Below, one piece after another: positions 8,846 through 17,838 of a stretch of DNA of 41,014 bases; position 1 is the first letter of the stretch, and the number at the start of each line of letters is the position of its first letter. The DNA is from CAZNUM01 sp046861615 (GTDB lineage Bacteria > Fidelibacterota > Marinisomatia > Marinisomatales > TCS55): the NCBI GenBank assembly GCA_046861615.1, contig JBHHUS010000012.1, positions 1 to 41,014 on the forward strand, in the 5' to 3' direction. The notes under the pieces were generated by a model. The model made no database searches. It worked only from the letters and a program-made list of their open reading frames with translations, and was not told where the DNA came from. Made by a program: the position numbers and the translations under genes.

Positions 8846-10111
8846 TTACCAACTGGGATCCTTGTCCAACCGTTCATCAATCCAGTTATAACAAGAGCTT
8901 TCCGGTTTGACAAAACCCTGATTCTTTTTTTCTGCATCAATCATGAACCATTGGGCTTTTCCAAACAACACTTCATTTTCTTTTAACCAATTTTGGGAAG
9001 GCCTAAATCGGGTAAATCCTTTTTCTTCTGCGGTTGTAAATTGTTGAAAAGCGAGGGTGGCCACGATACGGTCATCAATGGAAATATCTCTGGTCCGGCA
9101 AGTCTGAAATGCTTTGTAATATACATTACCTTTAGCGCCGTAAGCTTCACCATTATCAGAAATGGTTACCGCCTTGTCCGCCCAACTAAATGCTGAAGGA
9201 AAATCCTGATTTTCAATGTAGACTTCCGAAATTTTAATGGCAATACGAAAATCACGGGGATCCAGTTTAAAAACCTGTTCATAGGCTTTGGCAGCATCCC
9301 CTAAACGATCAGCCTGATCATAAGCGATGGCTAATTTCCGGTAAGCGACTTTACTGGAGGAATCAAGTTGCAGGACCTGATTCAGTACCATAATTGCGTC
9401 GTTAGCCCGATCGGCGCTCAATAAACGGTCGGCATAATCTAAACCGTAGGAAACATTATCGGGGTTTTTCTGAAATCGTTCCCCGTACACTTCCAGAGGA
9501 TCCCGGCCGCTTACTTCATAGGCCAGGGCTAAATCTCCCTGGGCGGCTTCGTTGGAAGAATCCAATTCCAGCAGATCCTTTAAAACAGCAATCTGATCAT
9601 CATATCGTTGTTGCTCACCGTACAGTTTGGCCAACTCTGTTTTTATATCAATGTCTTCAGGCGCCAGATAAGAAAGACGGTCATATTCATTAATTTCATC
9701 TTCCACTTTTCCCTGTTTTTTATAGCTGTATGCCAGGCGTTTCCGGAGATCAATATTGTCAGGCAGGACCTGTAATCCTCTTAAAAGAACATACTCCGAA
9801 CTATCATATTGTCCCATATATTCAAAGGCAATCGCATAATAGAGATAAACTTCTTCAGGATTTTCATAATCGCAGCCTAAATCCACCAGTTCACCATAAA
9901 CCCGAACCGTGGATTCCCAATCTTTATTTTTATAGTACTCCGCAGCACTACTAAATAACCGCGGGCAACGCACTTGCCGGATCGAATCCATCCGTGCCGC
10001 TTCTTCCTCACTGGATTCTTGATTTACGGTTTGCGGTGGAGTGCACATTGTTAAAAATAATGCTACAATTCCAAGAGTAATGATTTGATGTGATAATTGC
10101 AATTTTTTCAT
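8846..10111 (-). CDS. TPR-repeat lipoprotein, function unknown
   Basis: 421 aa from the ATG at 10111, which overlaps the stop of the preceding gene as ATGA and has AGAGAAAG upstream; a longer in-frame start at 10138 is less likely. Residues 1-22 form a lipoprotein-like leader ending F-L-T-M-C; Met at -1 of the Cys is atypical. The body is a series of 34-residue TPR units, for example AYEYMGQYDSS-like, LAYSYKKQGKVEDE, LALAYEVSGRDP and KLAIAYDQADRLGDAAKAYEQVFKLDP. The C-terminus carries three Cys residues (QTCRTRD, SSCYNW). Such proteins scaffold periplasmic or outer-membrane complexes. Co-translation with the barrel-like gene immediately upstream suggests the two products work together; the partner and function are not recognisable. 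Confidence 0.85.
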   Translation of the reverse strand: MKKLQLSHQIITLGIVALFLTMCTPPQTVNQESSEEEAARMDSIRQVRCPRLFSSAAEYYKNKDWESTVRVYGELVDLGCDYENPEEVYLYYAIAFEYMGQYDSSEYVLLRGLQVLPDNIDLRKRLAYSYKKQGKVEDEINEYDRLSYLAPEDIDIKTELAKLYGEQQRYDDQIAVLKDLLELDSSNEAAQGDLALAYEVSGRDPLEVYGERFQKNPDNVSYGLDYADRLLSADRANDAIMVLNQVLQLDSSSKVAYRKLAIAYDQADRLGDAAKAYEQVFKLDPRDFRIAIKISEVYIENQDFPSAFSWADKAVTISDNGEAYGAKGNVYYKAFQTCRTRDISIDDRIVATLAFQQFTTAEEKGFTRFRPSQNWLKENEVLFGKAQWFMIDAEKKNQGFVKPESSCYNWIDERLDKDPSW

Positions 10112-11364
10112 TTTCTTTCTCTTCGTTTTGAAAACCATACGTCACCTAAACTTATTTCAATTGCTAATTCCTGAATAGCCTCCTTGTGATCCGTGGCTAA
10201 CGATCGTGATCCAAATTTGTACGCCAGATCTATCTGGTTTCCGGCAGAGCCAAATTTAAATCCAATCCCAATAGATAAACCATTCTCATTTAGGTATCTT
10301 CCATTTTGTTCCAGACGGAATATGGATCGATTTATTCCGACTCTGTAGATAAGTTTTTGGTACCACTCCCGTGGTCGGCGTGGTGGGAATTTAACAAGAC
10401 CCATCTCATAGCGATTGATTTGTTTGATATAATCGCCGAAAATGGATAAATCCTTTGCATTTGTAGCCTGGTCAGCCCAATGCTGATATTCTAGAATAAA
10501 ATGATAATCTGTTTGATAAGCTACATCCACACCCAGATTGACAACATTAGGTGAATAAACTGATTTCACAACCGATGAATCAATTGAAAGCGATCGGGGA
10601 TAATCAGTATTGTCATAATAATAATTACCATTAGAATCTTCATAAGGCTGGAAAGAATATACGTTGGCTTCCAGCGGCCTGATAGTTGTTGCAACGGAGG
10701 TAAAAAAGCGGGCCTGATAATTCACTTTCCTCAGTATATAGGTATTTAAATAACTGTTGATAGTTAATCCGGAATAGGCCATCCGGTAAAATTGGCGATA
10801 TTCGATGTCATTAACCCTCAGACTAAATTCGTTTCTGGCGGAGCCGAACAGGTAATCCACTTTAATTCCCGCTTCAGAATTCTGCTCAAACGGGAAACTG
10901 AATGCAAACGAAAAAGCGGAGACACCACCCCCTGACCGAGCAGATTTTTGATGAATTACAGAATCAGGACCAAATTGAAAAATTGTTGAATCCTCTTGTA
11001 AAAACACCTGTTGATCGGTCACGGGTGTGATCGAGAGACCGAAGGCATATTTCCCTTTGATCGGCACAACGAACAAAGCACTGGAAAGACCGGTAGCCTG
11101 GTTAAGAGTATTAGAAATTTGTTCCGTGACATTCAGGTTCCTGAAAGAACCATTCAGGTAGGTGTATTTCAGATTGGACCAAGTGGCTGGATTATCAAGC
11201 GAAACGCCTTCCCTGAAAGTTGGAACTAAGCCGATATTCCCCAATCCGATAGTGGATACATGGGCGATCGGTCGCGGTAATCCTACGCCATAGGAGTGAA
11301 AGATTGACTGACCGAAGAGACTGCCCACCAACACAGTAAATACTAATGTTTTACGGCTCCACAT
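10108..11364 (-). CDS. Putative outer-membrane beta-barrel protein, uncharacterised
   Basis: 418 aa. Residues 1-19 are a signal peptide (MWSRKTLVFTVLVGSLFGQ). The mature N-terminus, with ISTIGLGNIG-like and SLDNPATWSNLKYTYL segments, resembles the N-terminus of FadL/PorV-type barrels, where an 'NPA' element follows a Gly-rich plug. The remainder alternates hydrophobic and polar residues with many aromatics (YGLTI-, YQARFFTS-, YHFILEYQHWA-like strands) and ends in AIEISLGDVWF plus a basic tail. I do not recognise a specific family. Its 5' end overlaps the preceding lipoprotein gene by 14 bp and its stop overlaps the next start as ATGA, so the lipoprotein, barrel and TPR genes are translationally coupled. 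It is probably part of one outer-membrane complex (inference). Confidence 0.8.
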   Translation of the reverse strand: MWSRKTLVFTVLVGSLFGQSIFHSYGVGLPRPIAHVSTIGLGNIGLVPTFREGVSLDNPATWSNLKYTYLNGSFRNLNVTEQISNTLNQATGLSSALFVVPIKGKYAFGLSITPVTDQQVFLQEDSTIFQFGPDSVIHQKSARSGGGVSAFSFAFSFPFEQNSEAGIKVDYLFGSARNEFSLRVNDIEYRQFYRMAYSGLTINSYLNTYILRKVNYQARFFTSVATTIRPLEANVYSFQPYEDSNGNYYYDNTDYPRSLSIDSSVVKSVYSPNVVNLGVDVAYQTDYHFILEYQHWADQATNAKDLSIFGDYIKQINRYEMGLVKFPPRRPREWYQKLIYRVGINRSIFRLEQNGRYLNENGLSIGIGFKFGSAGNQIDLAYKFGSRSLATDHKEAIQELAIEISLGDVWFSKRRERK

Positions 11365-12577
11365 ATTGGATCCTCAAATAGGGAGCTAAGGAATCACTGT
11401 CAACTCCGTAGAGATAAACAGTTTGGAACGGATCGTTGTAGGAAGAAGCGTATAGTTTAAATCCATAGTTCTGGGTCTTACCGTCAGAGACATCCGCCAC
11501 AAAGTTACGGGTCTCAATATCAAAACGATTATTAATCCTGGCGGTAGATCTGAAATAGTTCAGATTCATATCAAACGGATCTTCAGGATAAGATTTGAAA
11601 TTCTGGTAATCCCCGACAATAGCAATCGGGTAAGAAACGATAGTGAATTTGGAGGCTGTATCCTCAACAGTATAAAATATTAAGTCGGCTGTTTTTATTA
11701 CTGCCTCAGGCGGTAATTCAAAACTGTTGAAATCAACAAATGCCAATGTTTTTAGCCCTTTTGCCTGCCCAATTGCAATTTCAGTTGTATCCCGTGCCGA
11801 CAACTTTTTGGGAATTGTAACCGTCAAATCCAAAGCGGTACGGAAAACCAGTTGTAAAGTATCAACAGTGGTAGAATCACCGGAAAAACGCCGGTAAAAG
11901 ACGGTTATTTGTGGTTCTTTATCAACACTGTTTTCACGACTGTAAAAAGTAAAAAGGTCATTTAAATCGTTGACTGGCTCAATCAAAAAAGTACGGTTAT
12001 GATTAGTGGTTGAAGTGTCAATAAATGAATCCAGGATATCAGGTCCAAAGGAAAAATTCAAAATGTAATTAGTATTAACCGTATCAGTAGCATCTACTTG
12101 TAGCCGTGCCGTGGTAATAATATCGGAAGCAATCGATTGGTCGAAATTATTGTAATGGGTGCTTAATTCATTGAATAAGGAATCAGGACCATTAGGAAAA
12201 TAACGTAGTTGGAACGTTGCTAAATCAGTCACTGTATTAGTAACGGAGAACAAAGTCAGGTTTAAGCTATCGACTTCAATCAGGGAATCATTAAAAACCG
12301 AGATATTCACTATATCATATTGGTCATAAGTATCAATCTTTATTAAACCATAAGGATGTTTATAACCATTTTTCTCACCAAAATACAAATAATCTGATTT
12401 CCCCATTTCCGGGGGGCTTTGGTAAGAAATGAGGTCGTTGACAGGAAATGAAACCGTATCCAGTTTCATTGGTGTATTGTCTAAATCCAATGGAATTGCA
12501 TTTTCTTCACAGCCGGCCAGTAACAAGACCAGGGATAAACACAATCCGAACCCGACGAGTTTAGGAAGATAGCCCAT
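11351..12577 (-). CDS. Lipoprotein of unknown function, possibly DUF4270-like
   Basis: 408 aa. The leader is a textbook lipoprotein signal: basic start, hydrophobic run, then LLLAGC with the acylated Cys at position 23. After a short NTPMKLDTVSFPV linker the protein is beta-rich and soluble. The C-terminal third has a PPEAVIKTADLIFYTVED segment and ends in APYLRIQYVEP, a layout seen in Bacteroidetes DUF4270 lipoproteins and in DNRLRE-like modules. That similarity is from memory and tentative. It starts 25 bp after the GT5-like gene stops and overlaps the next gene by 14 bp. An outer-membrane or surface location is expected. Confidence 0.8.
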   Translation of the reverse strand: MGYLPKLVGFGLCLSLVLLLAGCEENAIPLDLDNTPMKLDTVSFPVNDLISYQSPPEMGKSDYLYFGEKNGYKHPYGLIKIDTYDQYDIVNISVFNDSLIEVDSLNLTLFSVTNTVTDLATFQLRYFPNGPDSLFNELSTHYNNFDQSIASDIITTARLQVDATDTVNTNYILNFSFGPDILDSFIDTSTTNHNRTFLIEPVNDLNDLFTFYSRENSVDKEPQITVFYRRFSGDSTTVDTLQLVFRTALDLTVTIPKKLSARDTTEIAIGQAKGLKTLAFVDFNSFELPPEAVIKTADLIFYTVEDTASKFTIVSYPIAIVGDYQNFKSYPEDPFDMNLNYFRSTARINNRFDIETRNFVADVSDGKTQNYGFKLYASSYNDPFQTVYLYGVDSDSLAPYLRIQYVEP

Positions 12578-12602
12578 GCGTTGATGAAATAACTACTATA
12601 TT

Positions 12603-13430
12603 TCAGTCGTAAAGTTTCACCAATTCATCATTTAGTGTATTGGCGATCGCTCCATAATCAGGAGCCTCATCATCTGAAAGCATTATAGACAATAATTTTT
12701 TCTTTTCAGCCTTAATTCCAGGAAGTGCAATTAGTTCCTCCTTAACATTATTAGAAGGAGTGTTCAAAGTAATAATCAAATCAACATAGGGTGCCGCTGC
12801 TTCAAACCCATTAATAAACTCACCTTTAGTACTGGAAGGAAGATTAATCCCGGCTTTTTCAAATGCTTCCGGGTGAAAATTAGCATATTCATCAACCGAG
12901 TGAACCAACATCACCGTCTTAATGTCTCGATAAAACGCATCTTTTTCGTACAACTGTTTATAGATCCCGGGCACAAAAGTACTTTGCCACCCGTTACAGA
13001 GGATAATATCCGGTTTCCAGAATAAATGCGGCAGTGTAGCGATTGCTGCTTTATTGAAAAAGGCATACCGAATATCATTATCGCTTAAAACACGACCATT
13101 TTTAGCCTTATACAGTAAATTTGTCAACGGCTTGAACCAATTTTGATCTTCTAAAAAATAAACCTGAACCCGGGTTTTGGGAATAAAGGCGCTTTTAGCT
13201 GACGATATAACTTTACCGCCGTCGAATTCAAAAGGTATTTCCCGTAGTCTGATCACTTCCCGGAGAATATATTTACGTTCACTCACAAATCCATATTTTG
13301 GAATCATGGTTCTGACATCGTGACCCATTGTTTGAAGGGAAAGGGGAACTTTAACGGAAAAGTCCCCCAAAAGGGAGGTGTTCGCAAACGGAGTAATCTC
13401 AGTTGTGAGATAAAATAATTTTAATGACAT
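12603..13430 (-). CDS. Stand-alone glycogen/starch synthase N-terminal (GT5) domain protein
   Basis: 275 aa, corresponding only to the N-terminal Rossmann domain of GlgA-type synthases (about 475-530 aa). The N-terminal pattern 'E[VI].PFaKtGGLGDV' appears as TTEITPFANTSLLGDFS, followed by MGHDVRTMIPKYG. NDIRYAFFNKAA, PDIILCNGWQS and VPGIYKQLY match the family. The nucleotide-sugar-binding Lys of the KTGGLGD motif is Asn17, and the HN-region is HSVDEYA. The C-terminal GT-B domain is absent, and the gene ends cleanly with the next start 25 bp away, so this is not a recent frameshift. Similar short 'glycogen/starch synthase' proteins are known in Bacteroidetes. Catalysis as an ordinary synthase is improbable; a regulatory or other role is open. 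Confidence 0.85.
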   Translation of the reverse strand: MSLKLFYLTTEITPFANTSLLGDFSVKVPLSLQTMGHDVRTMIPKYGFVSERKYILREVIRLREIPFEFDGGKVISSAKSAFIPKTRVQVYFLEDQNWFKPLTNLLYKAKNGRVLSDNDIRYAFFNKAAIATLPHLFWKPDIILCNGWQSTFVPGIYKQLYEKDAFYRDIKTVMLVHSVDEYANFHPEAFEKAGINLPSSTKGEFINGFEAAAPYVDLIITLNTPSNNVKEELIALPGIKAEKKKLLSIMLSDDEAPDYGAIANTLNDELVKLYD

Positions 13431-13439
13431 ATGTGAATG

Positions 13440-14261
13440 TTATTCGTTATTTAATTGGTTAAGGGCTTCTTTGGCCTTTTCATAGAATTCACTTCCGGGG
13501 AAATAATCTATCAGGCGTTGATATTCTTCTTTGGCCTTTTCAATATTCCCCATACTGAGATAGGAGTGTCCCAATTTTAATTGAGCATCATCGTCTTTAT
13601 CTGTCCCGGGGAAAGTAAAGACTTTTTCAAATTCAATGATGGCCCGTTTATAATTCTTCTGAGAATAATAACATTCCGCCAGCCAATATTGACTGTTATC
13701 GGCTAATTCATTGGTAGGATCACCAATCACCAGACTTGAAAATCCGATGATGGCATCATCATATTTCCCATTCTGATAATCGCTTAAAGCATCAATATAC
13801 TTTTTTTTGTAATCCGATGGGCTGATCCTGACGGCACCGGTCAGGCCAGATTTGCCGGATTTAAGATCGTACATTTCACTGAAACTGTTAGTCAGTGTCA
13901 CAATTTTATTTTCAATCATGACTAATTTTGATAGAATTTCAAAATTCACACTGTCTGTATACACAACCTTATCCTCCAGGAGGCGCATTTTGTTTTGAAT
14001 CATATTGATTCGATTAATCAGCAATATTGCTACGGAATCGGTTTGTTGTTTCGCTTTCAAATTTGCTTGTAAAGCGTTCTTCAGATCCGGTAACAATATT
14101 TTAATTTGAGTCTCCAAAGAATCGGTACGAACTTTTTCCCGATCAATCTTAGCATTTAATCGTTTTAATTCTCTGGCGTTATCGGATTGGCCCCAGGCAA
14201 AACCCGATAGCAAAATTCCTGTTAATAGCACGACAACGGAGATGGGTGATTGGTATTTCAT
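13440..14261 (-). CDS. YbgF/CpoB-like periplasmic coiled-coil and TPR protein
   Basis: 273 aa from the ATG at 14261, chosen because it has GAGG upstream and is followed directly by a signal peptide (MKYQSPISVVVLLTGILLSG, ending WGQ). The frame is open further upstream to 14384, but that leader is not signal-like. Residues ~25-140 are a charged coiled coil (ARELKRLNAKIDREKVRTD...). The C-terminal ~120 residues hold the YbgF-type TPR set: YIDALSDYQNGKYDDAI, YWLAECYYSQKNYKRAI, and LKLGHSYLSMGNIEKA. In proteobacteria CpoB links the Tol-Pal system to PBP1B during cell division. Here it follows rodA in the elongasome cluster, so a role in coordinating wall synthesis with the outer membrane is plausible. 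Confidence 0.88.
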   Translation of the reverse strand: MKYQSPISVVVLLTGILLSGFAWGQSDNARELKRLNAKIDREKVRTDSLETQIKILLPDLKNALQANLKAKQQTDSVAILLINRINMIQNKMRLLEDKVVYTDSVNFEILSKLVMIENKIVTLTNSFSEMYDLKSGKSGLTGAVRISPSDYKKKYIDALSDYQNGKYDDAIIGFSSLVIGDPTNELADNSQYWLAECYYSQKNYKRAIIEFEKVFTFPGTDKDDDAQLKLGHSYLSMGNIEKAKEEYQRLIDYFPGSEFYEKAKEALNQLNNE

Positions 14262-14301
14262 AGTCTTCAACCTCGGAATGACAAGCAAAATATCGCGTGC
14301 G

Positions 14302-14330
14302 AATTTACTTCTCGTTAGAAGGAACTTCAA
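14302..14330 (-). promoter_or_regulatory. Weak candidate promoter between rodA and the ybgF-like gene
   Basis: On the minus strand TTGAAG (14330-14325) and TAAATT (14307-14302) are separated by 17 nt, each matching four of six consensus bases. The site lies in the 100-bp gap after the rodA stop, the largest gap in the 16-kb run from mreB to tatQM, and could give the downstream envelope genes their own transcript. Consensus match only. Confidence 0.3.
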
Positions 14331-14361
14331 TTCTTTTGAAATTTTTTCGATTTCTTGTATT

Positions 14362-15588
14362 TCACAGTTCTTTTTTTCCACCAATATTCATACATAATCC
14401 GATCATGATATAACTGGAAACAAGAAAAGAGCCCCCGTAAGATACAAACGGTAATGGTAATCCTTTCACGGGGATCATACCGGTAGTCATGGCACAATTT
14501 ACAAAAACATGCATCAGGAATATGGATGCAATACCAATTAAAACCAAACCGGAGAAGCGCTCTTTGGATTCATAGGCCAGTTTTACCATTTTACCGATTA
14601 GCAGAGCAAATAATAAAATCATTATCAGTACAGTAATAAACCCCAATTCTTCACCAATGACGCTGACAATAAAATCCGATTCCTGTACCGGTAAAAATTT
14701 CAGATGCGTTTGAGTACCCTGGCCCCAGCCACGTCCCCAAATGCCACCTGAACCCAGGGCGGTTTTACTTTGAATAATCTGATATGCTGCTCCGAGCGGG
14801 TCCAGGTCGGGATTAAATAAAGTCTGAACCCGTTTCTGCTGGTAGGGTTTTAATAAATTCCAGATGACCGGAGTTAATAAACCCAGAAAAATGTTACTGA
14901 AATAAATACTGACACCATGCCAGAGTCGGGGACGTGATAGAACCATGATGATCCCCATCACCAGGGCCCAAATTGCAAAGGAAATCACATTAAACGCGGC
15001 TAGAATAGTAACGATGGGAGCGATAATCAAAAAAAGATGGTAGGGACGGGATCCGGACCAATAAAGCATGGGAATAACCGGGATAATAATGACGGCAGCA
15101 GTCCCCAAATCAGGTTGTTTCAATACAATTAAAGCTGGAAATAAAACAATAAAAAACGGGAAAATATTAGCTGTAAAATTATCCTGTTGTAGTTTATGAT
15201 CGGAGAGATACCGTGCCAAGGTCAAGACAATAACAAATTTGGCCAATTCAGAGGGTTGAAACCCGAACGGTAAACCAAATTGTATCCAACGGTAAGTTCC
15301 TGCTATCCGATTTCCAAAATAAGGCAGAATAACAGCAATAATTACTAGTCCGTAGATCGTATAGATGTATTTATGAATAACCCTTTCCGGTGTTAGAAAT
15401 ACAACAAGAAATATCAACAAAGCCGGGCCTAGAAAAGCCAGTTGTTTTAGAAAAGTATTGGAACCGGAACCACTCTGTATATTGGAAATACTCTGTAACG
15501 TCAATAACCCTAATGCCGTTAGCAGCAGAGCAACCAGTAACAAACTCGACGGTGCTTCAGAAAACTTTTTCTTCAGTGATTTTACCAT
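14362..15588 (-). CDS. rodA: Rod shape-determining SEDS protein RodA
   Basis: 408 aa polytopic membrane protein of the SEDS family, the peptidoglycan glycosyltransferase that pairs with PBP2 in the elongasome. Visible hallmarks: repeated hydrophobic helices, the RWIQFGLPFGFQPSELAKF segment, the PDLGTAAVI motif, an extracellular loop with SKTALGSGGIWGRGWGQGTQ, and a C-terminal IPVKGLPLPFVSYGGS. These match RodA/MrdB rather than an unrelated transporter. Its ATG overlaps the end of mrdA by 7 bp, which favours balanced synthesis of the pair. The N-terminus (MVKSLKKKFSEAPSS) is short and cytoplasmic. Confidence 0.96.
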   Translation of the reverse strand: MVKSLKKKFSEAPSSLLLVALLLTALGLLTLQSISNIQSGSGSNTFLKQLAFLGPALLIFLVVFLTPERVIHKYIYTIYGLVIIAVILPYFGNRIAGTYRWIQFGLPFGFQPSELAKFVIVLTLARYLSDHKLQQDNFTANIFPFFIVLFPALIVLKQPDLGTAAVIIIPVIPMLYWSGSRPYHLFLIIAPIVTILAAFNVISFAIWALVMGIIMVLSRPRLWHGVSIYFSNIFLGLLTPVIWNLLKPYQQKRVQTLFNPDLDPLGAAYQIIQSKTALGSGGIWGRGWGQGTQTHLKFLPVQESDFIVSVIGEELGFITVLIMILLFALLIGKMVKLAYESKERFSGLVLIGIASIFLMHVFVNCAMTTGMIPVKGLPLPFVSYGGSFLVSSYIMIGLCMNIGGKKEL

Positions 15589-17363
15589 GTAACGGATGCC
15601 ATGGTTTCAGAATCAGGATTAAAATAGGTTTTAAACACCTCCCGGGCAATGGGCGCAGCAATTGTTCCTCCATGGCCACCATTTTCAATTAACAGGACCA
15701 CCGACAGGAATTTGGTTCCTTTTTTTGCATAACCTACAAACCAGGCATGGGGGTCTCCGTGGGGATTTTCAGCTGTACCGGTTTTCCCTGCAATCTCCAC
15801 CCCGGGGATATGGGGATTGGCGGCAGTGCCGGTTCCTTTTGGGTCATTGATAACCGCCCGCATATATTTTTCAAGTCTCTGCCAGGTTGTTTGCCCTAAA
15901 GGCGGAGCGTTGTAGAATTGCTGTTCGGTTTGATTGAATCCGGTTAGATACAGGTATGGCGCATGTCCCCTGGTGGCAAACTGATTAATATAAACCAGCA
16001 TTTGTAAAGGTGTAACCAGTACTTCCCCCTGTCCAACACTAATATTCAGTAAATTTCCCTTGGCCCAACCCCATCTCCCATACAAACGATTCATATAGCG
16101 CCGGTCTGGAATTTTCCCAACCGATTCAGAGGGTAGATCAATTTTTGTCGGAGAACCAAAACCAAAAGATTTAGCTACTATAGCCAGTGTATTGATATCC
16201 AGCTGCTGAACAGCTTTGTAAAAAAAGACATTACAGGATTGCACGATTGCCTGTTCCAGGTCCACTTCCCCATGCCCAGCCGGATTCCAGCAGCGAAAGG
16301 TGCGATCCCCCAGAATATAAGAACCAGTGCAGGTAACTTTGTAAGAAGGTGATGCCAACCCCTGTTCGATAAGGGCGGCCGCAACCACCATTTTAAAGGT
16401 GGATCCTGGTGGATAAGTACCACTGGTAATTCGATTTAACAGTGGTCGGTCCGGATCCTTGAGAATGGCGTTCCAGTCATCTTCCGCCACCAGACCCCGG
16501 AACAAATCGGGAGGATAATCAGGAGAACTGACAAATGCCATTATTTCTCCGGTTAGTGGATCGGATGCAATTGCCGCTCCCTTAAAATCCCTGAATTTAT
16601 CTTCCAATAAACTTTGCAGATTGATGTCCAGAGTCGTCTGAAGATTTTTCCCCGGTTGAGGTAAAACGATTCCCTGGTTTGGAACCAAGCCGGCTTCCCG
16701 CCCTAAAGCGTCCACCTGATAATAATTAACACCTTTTATTCCCCGTAGCACTGATTCATACTGTTTTTCTAATCCATTCCAACCAATCAGGTCGCCGATC
16801 TCATAAAGTGCATTCGCTTTCATCTTTTTTAATGTTTTGGAATCAATTTCTCTTACAAATCCCAGCACGTGGGCTGCACGGACATTTCGATTGTAAATTC
16901 TCTCAGGAAATTGTTTATAGACAACACCATCCAGTTCATTCTTCGATTCTTCAACGCGACTCAACTGTTTAAAGGTTAAATCCTTGGCAAGTTGAGTTGG
17001 AACAAAACGACTTTGGAAATAATTCCGATAATTTTTATACAGGATGCTAGTATCAATCCCGGTAACCTGACTGATTAACTTAAATTTTTGATTGACCGAG
17101 GACATTTCTGATGTTATCCCATACAGGATATAAGTTGGGTAATTATCCACCAGTATTTCACCGTTACGGTCCAAAATCAAGCCCCTTGGGGCTGGAATGG
17201 TCACTGCTCGGATGCGATTAATATCGGCTTTTAATGAAAAATCCTTATGATGGTACACCTGCAGATAGTAAAACCGGCTGATTAATATCATGATGACCAG
17301 GTAGAGAACACCATTGGCTATCCAGTACCGGTTACGGGAAATCAGGTTCTCAACCTTAAGCAC
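15582..17363 (-). CDS. mrdA: Penicillin-binding protein 2 (elongasome transpeptidase)
   Basis: 593 aa class B PBP that crosslinks peptidoglycan during cell elongation. One N-terminal membrane helix spans ~13-33, followed by the dimerisation domain with PAPRGLILDRNGEIL at 58-72. The catalytic motifs are complete: S321-T-F-K324 (GSTFK), S376-C-N378, and K527-T-G529. The start is a GTG overlapping the end of mreD by 8 bp with no obvious Shine-Dalgarno site, consistent with translational coupling. Its 3' end overlaps rodA. Confidence 0.96.
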   Translation of the reverse strand: MLKVENLISRNRYWIANGVLYLVIMILISRFYYLQVYHHKDFSLKADINRIRAVTIPAPRGLILDRNGEILVDNYPTYILYGITSEMSSVNQKFKLISQVTGIDTSILYKNYRNYFQSRFVPTQLAKDLTFKQLSRVEESKNELDGVVYKQFPERIYNRNVRAAHVLGFVREIDSKTLKKMKANALYEIGDLIGWNGLEKQYESVLRGIKGVNYYQVDALGREAGLVPNQGIVLPQPGKNLQTTLDINLQSLLEDKFRDFKGAAIASDPLTGEIMAFVSSPDYPPDLFRGLVAEDDWNAILKDPDRPLLNRITSGTYPPGSTFKMVVAAALIEQGLASPSYKVTCTGSYILGDRTFRCWNPAGHGEVDLEQAIVQSCNVFFYKAVQQLDINTLAIVAKSFGFGSPTKIDLPSESVGKIPDRRYMNRLYGRWGWAKGNLLNISVGQGEVLVTPLQMLVYINQFATRGHAPYLYLTGFNQTEQQFYNAPPLGQTTWQRLEKYMRAVINDPKGTGTAANPHIPGVEIAGKTGTAENPHGDPHAWFVGYAKKGTKFLSVVLLIENGGHGGTIAAPIAREVFKTYFNPDSETMASVTW

Positions 17364-17838
17364 GGGAGGCTTCCTTCAGGGGATAAAAATAATTCAATAC
17401 CAGAATGAAGATGAATGTATACGAAAAAGATAGCAACCATTTCAACCAGAATAAGCCCATATCGGTCGTAAATACGACCTGGAACCGGATGTAAGTATAA
17501 ATTAGAAAATGAAGGGCAATAATACCAATCCACGAAAGATGAAAAATATATGGTACGTAGCGCTCATATTTCCCCCTCAGGAATCCTCCCAAATATCCCG
17601 TGATGGAACAAGTAAGGGCGCTTAATCCGAAATAAGAACCGACACCGGTCATATCTACTAAAAAACCCAGTATAAATCCCATAATGACCGCTGGTAATCG
17701 TCCATATTTTAAGCTGATATAGAAAACAAGGATTACAATAAAATCAGGGCGAATCATTTTAACTGTCATGAAACCGGTTAAAAAGAATTGGGCCAGAAAA
17801 ACCAAAGCAGCCAACAGAAAGAGTTTATTCCACTTCAT
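17356..17838 (-). CDS. mreD: Rod shape-determining membrane protein MreD
   Basis: 160 aa with about five predicted membrane helices, typical of MreD, which bridges MreC and the PBP2/RodA synthase. The ATG at 17838 is preferred over a longer in-frame start at 17865, because it is preceded by GGGAAAG and gives a normal N-terminus (MKWNKLFLLAALVFLAQFF). Recognisable stretches include MIRPDFIVILVFYISLKYG and AVIMGFILGFLVDM, matching the 'rpdllLllvvy.al..G...g...Gf..Gll.D' family pattern. It overlaps both mreC and mrdA. Confidence 0.92.
   Translation of the reverse strand: MKWNKLFLLAALVFLAQFFLTGFMTVKMIRPDFIVILVFYISLKYGRLPAVIMGFILGFLVDMTGVGSYFGLSALTCSITGYLGGFLRGKYERYVPYIFHLSWIGIIALHFLIYTYIRFQVVFTTDMGLFWLKWLLSFSYTFIFILVLNYFYPLKEASRA

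Noticed and set aside
14262..14384. Longer start of the YbgF-like protein
   Set aside because: It adds 41 charged residues before a clear signal peptide; the ATG at 14261 has its own ribosome site.
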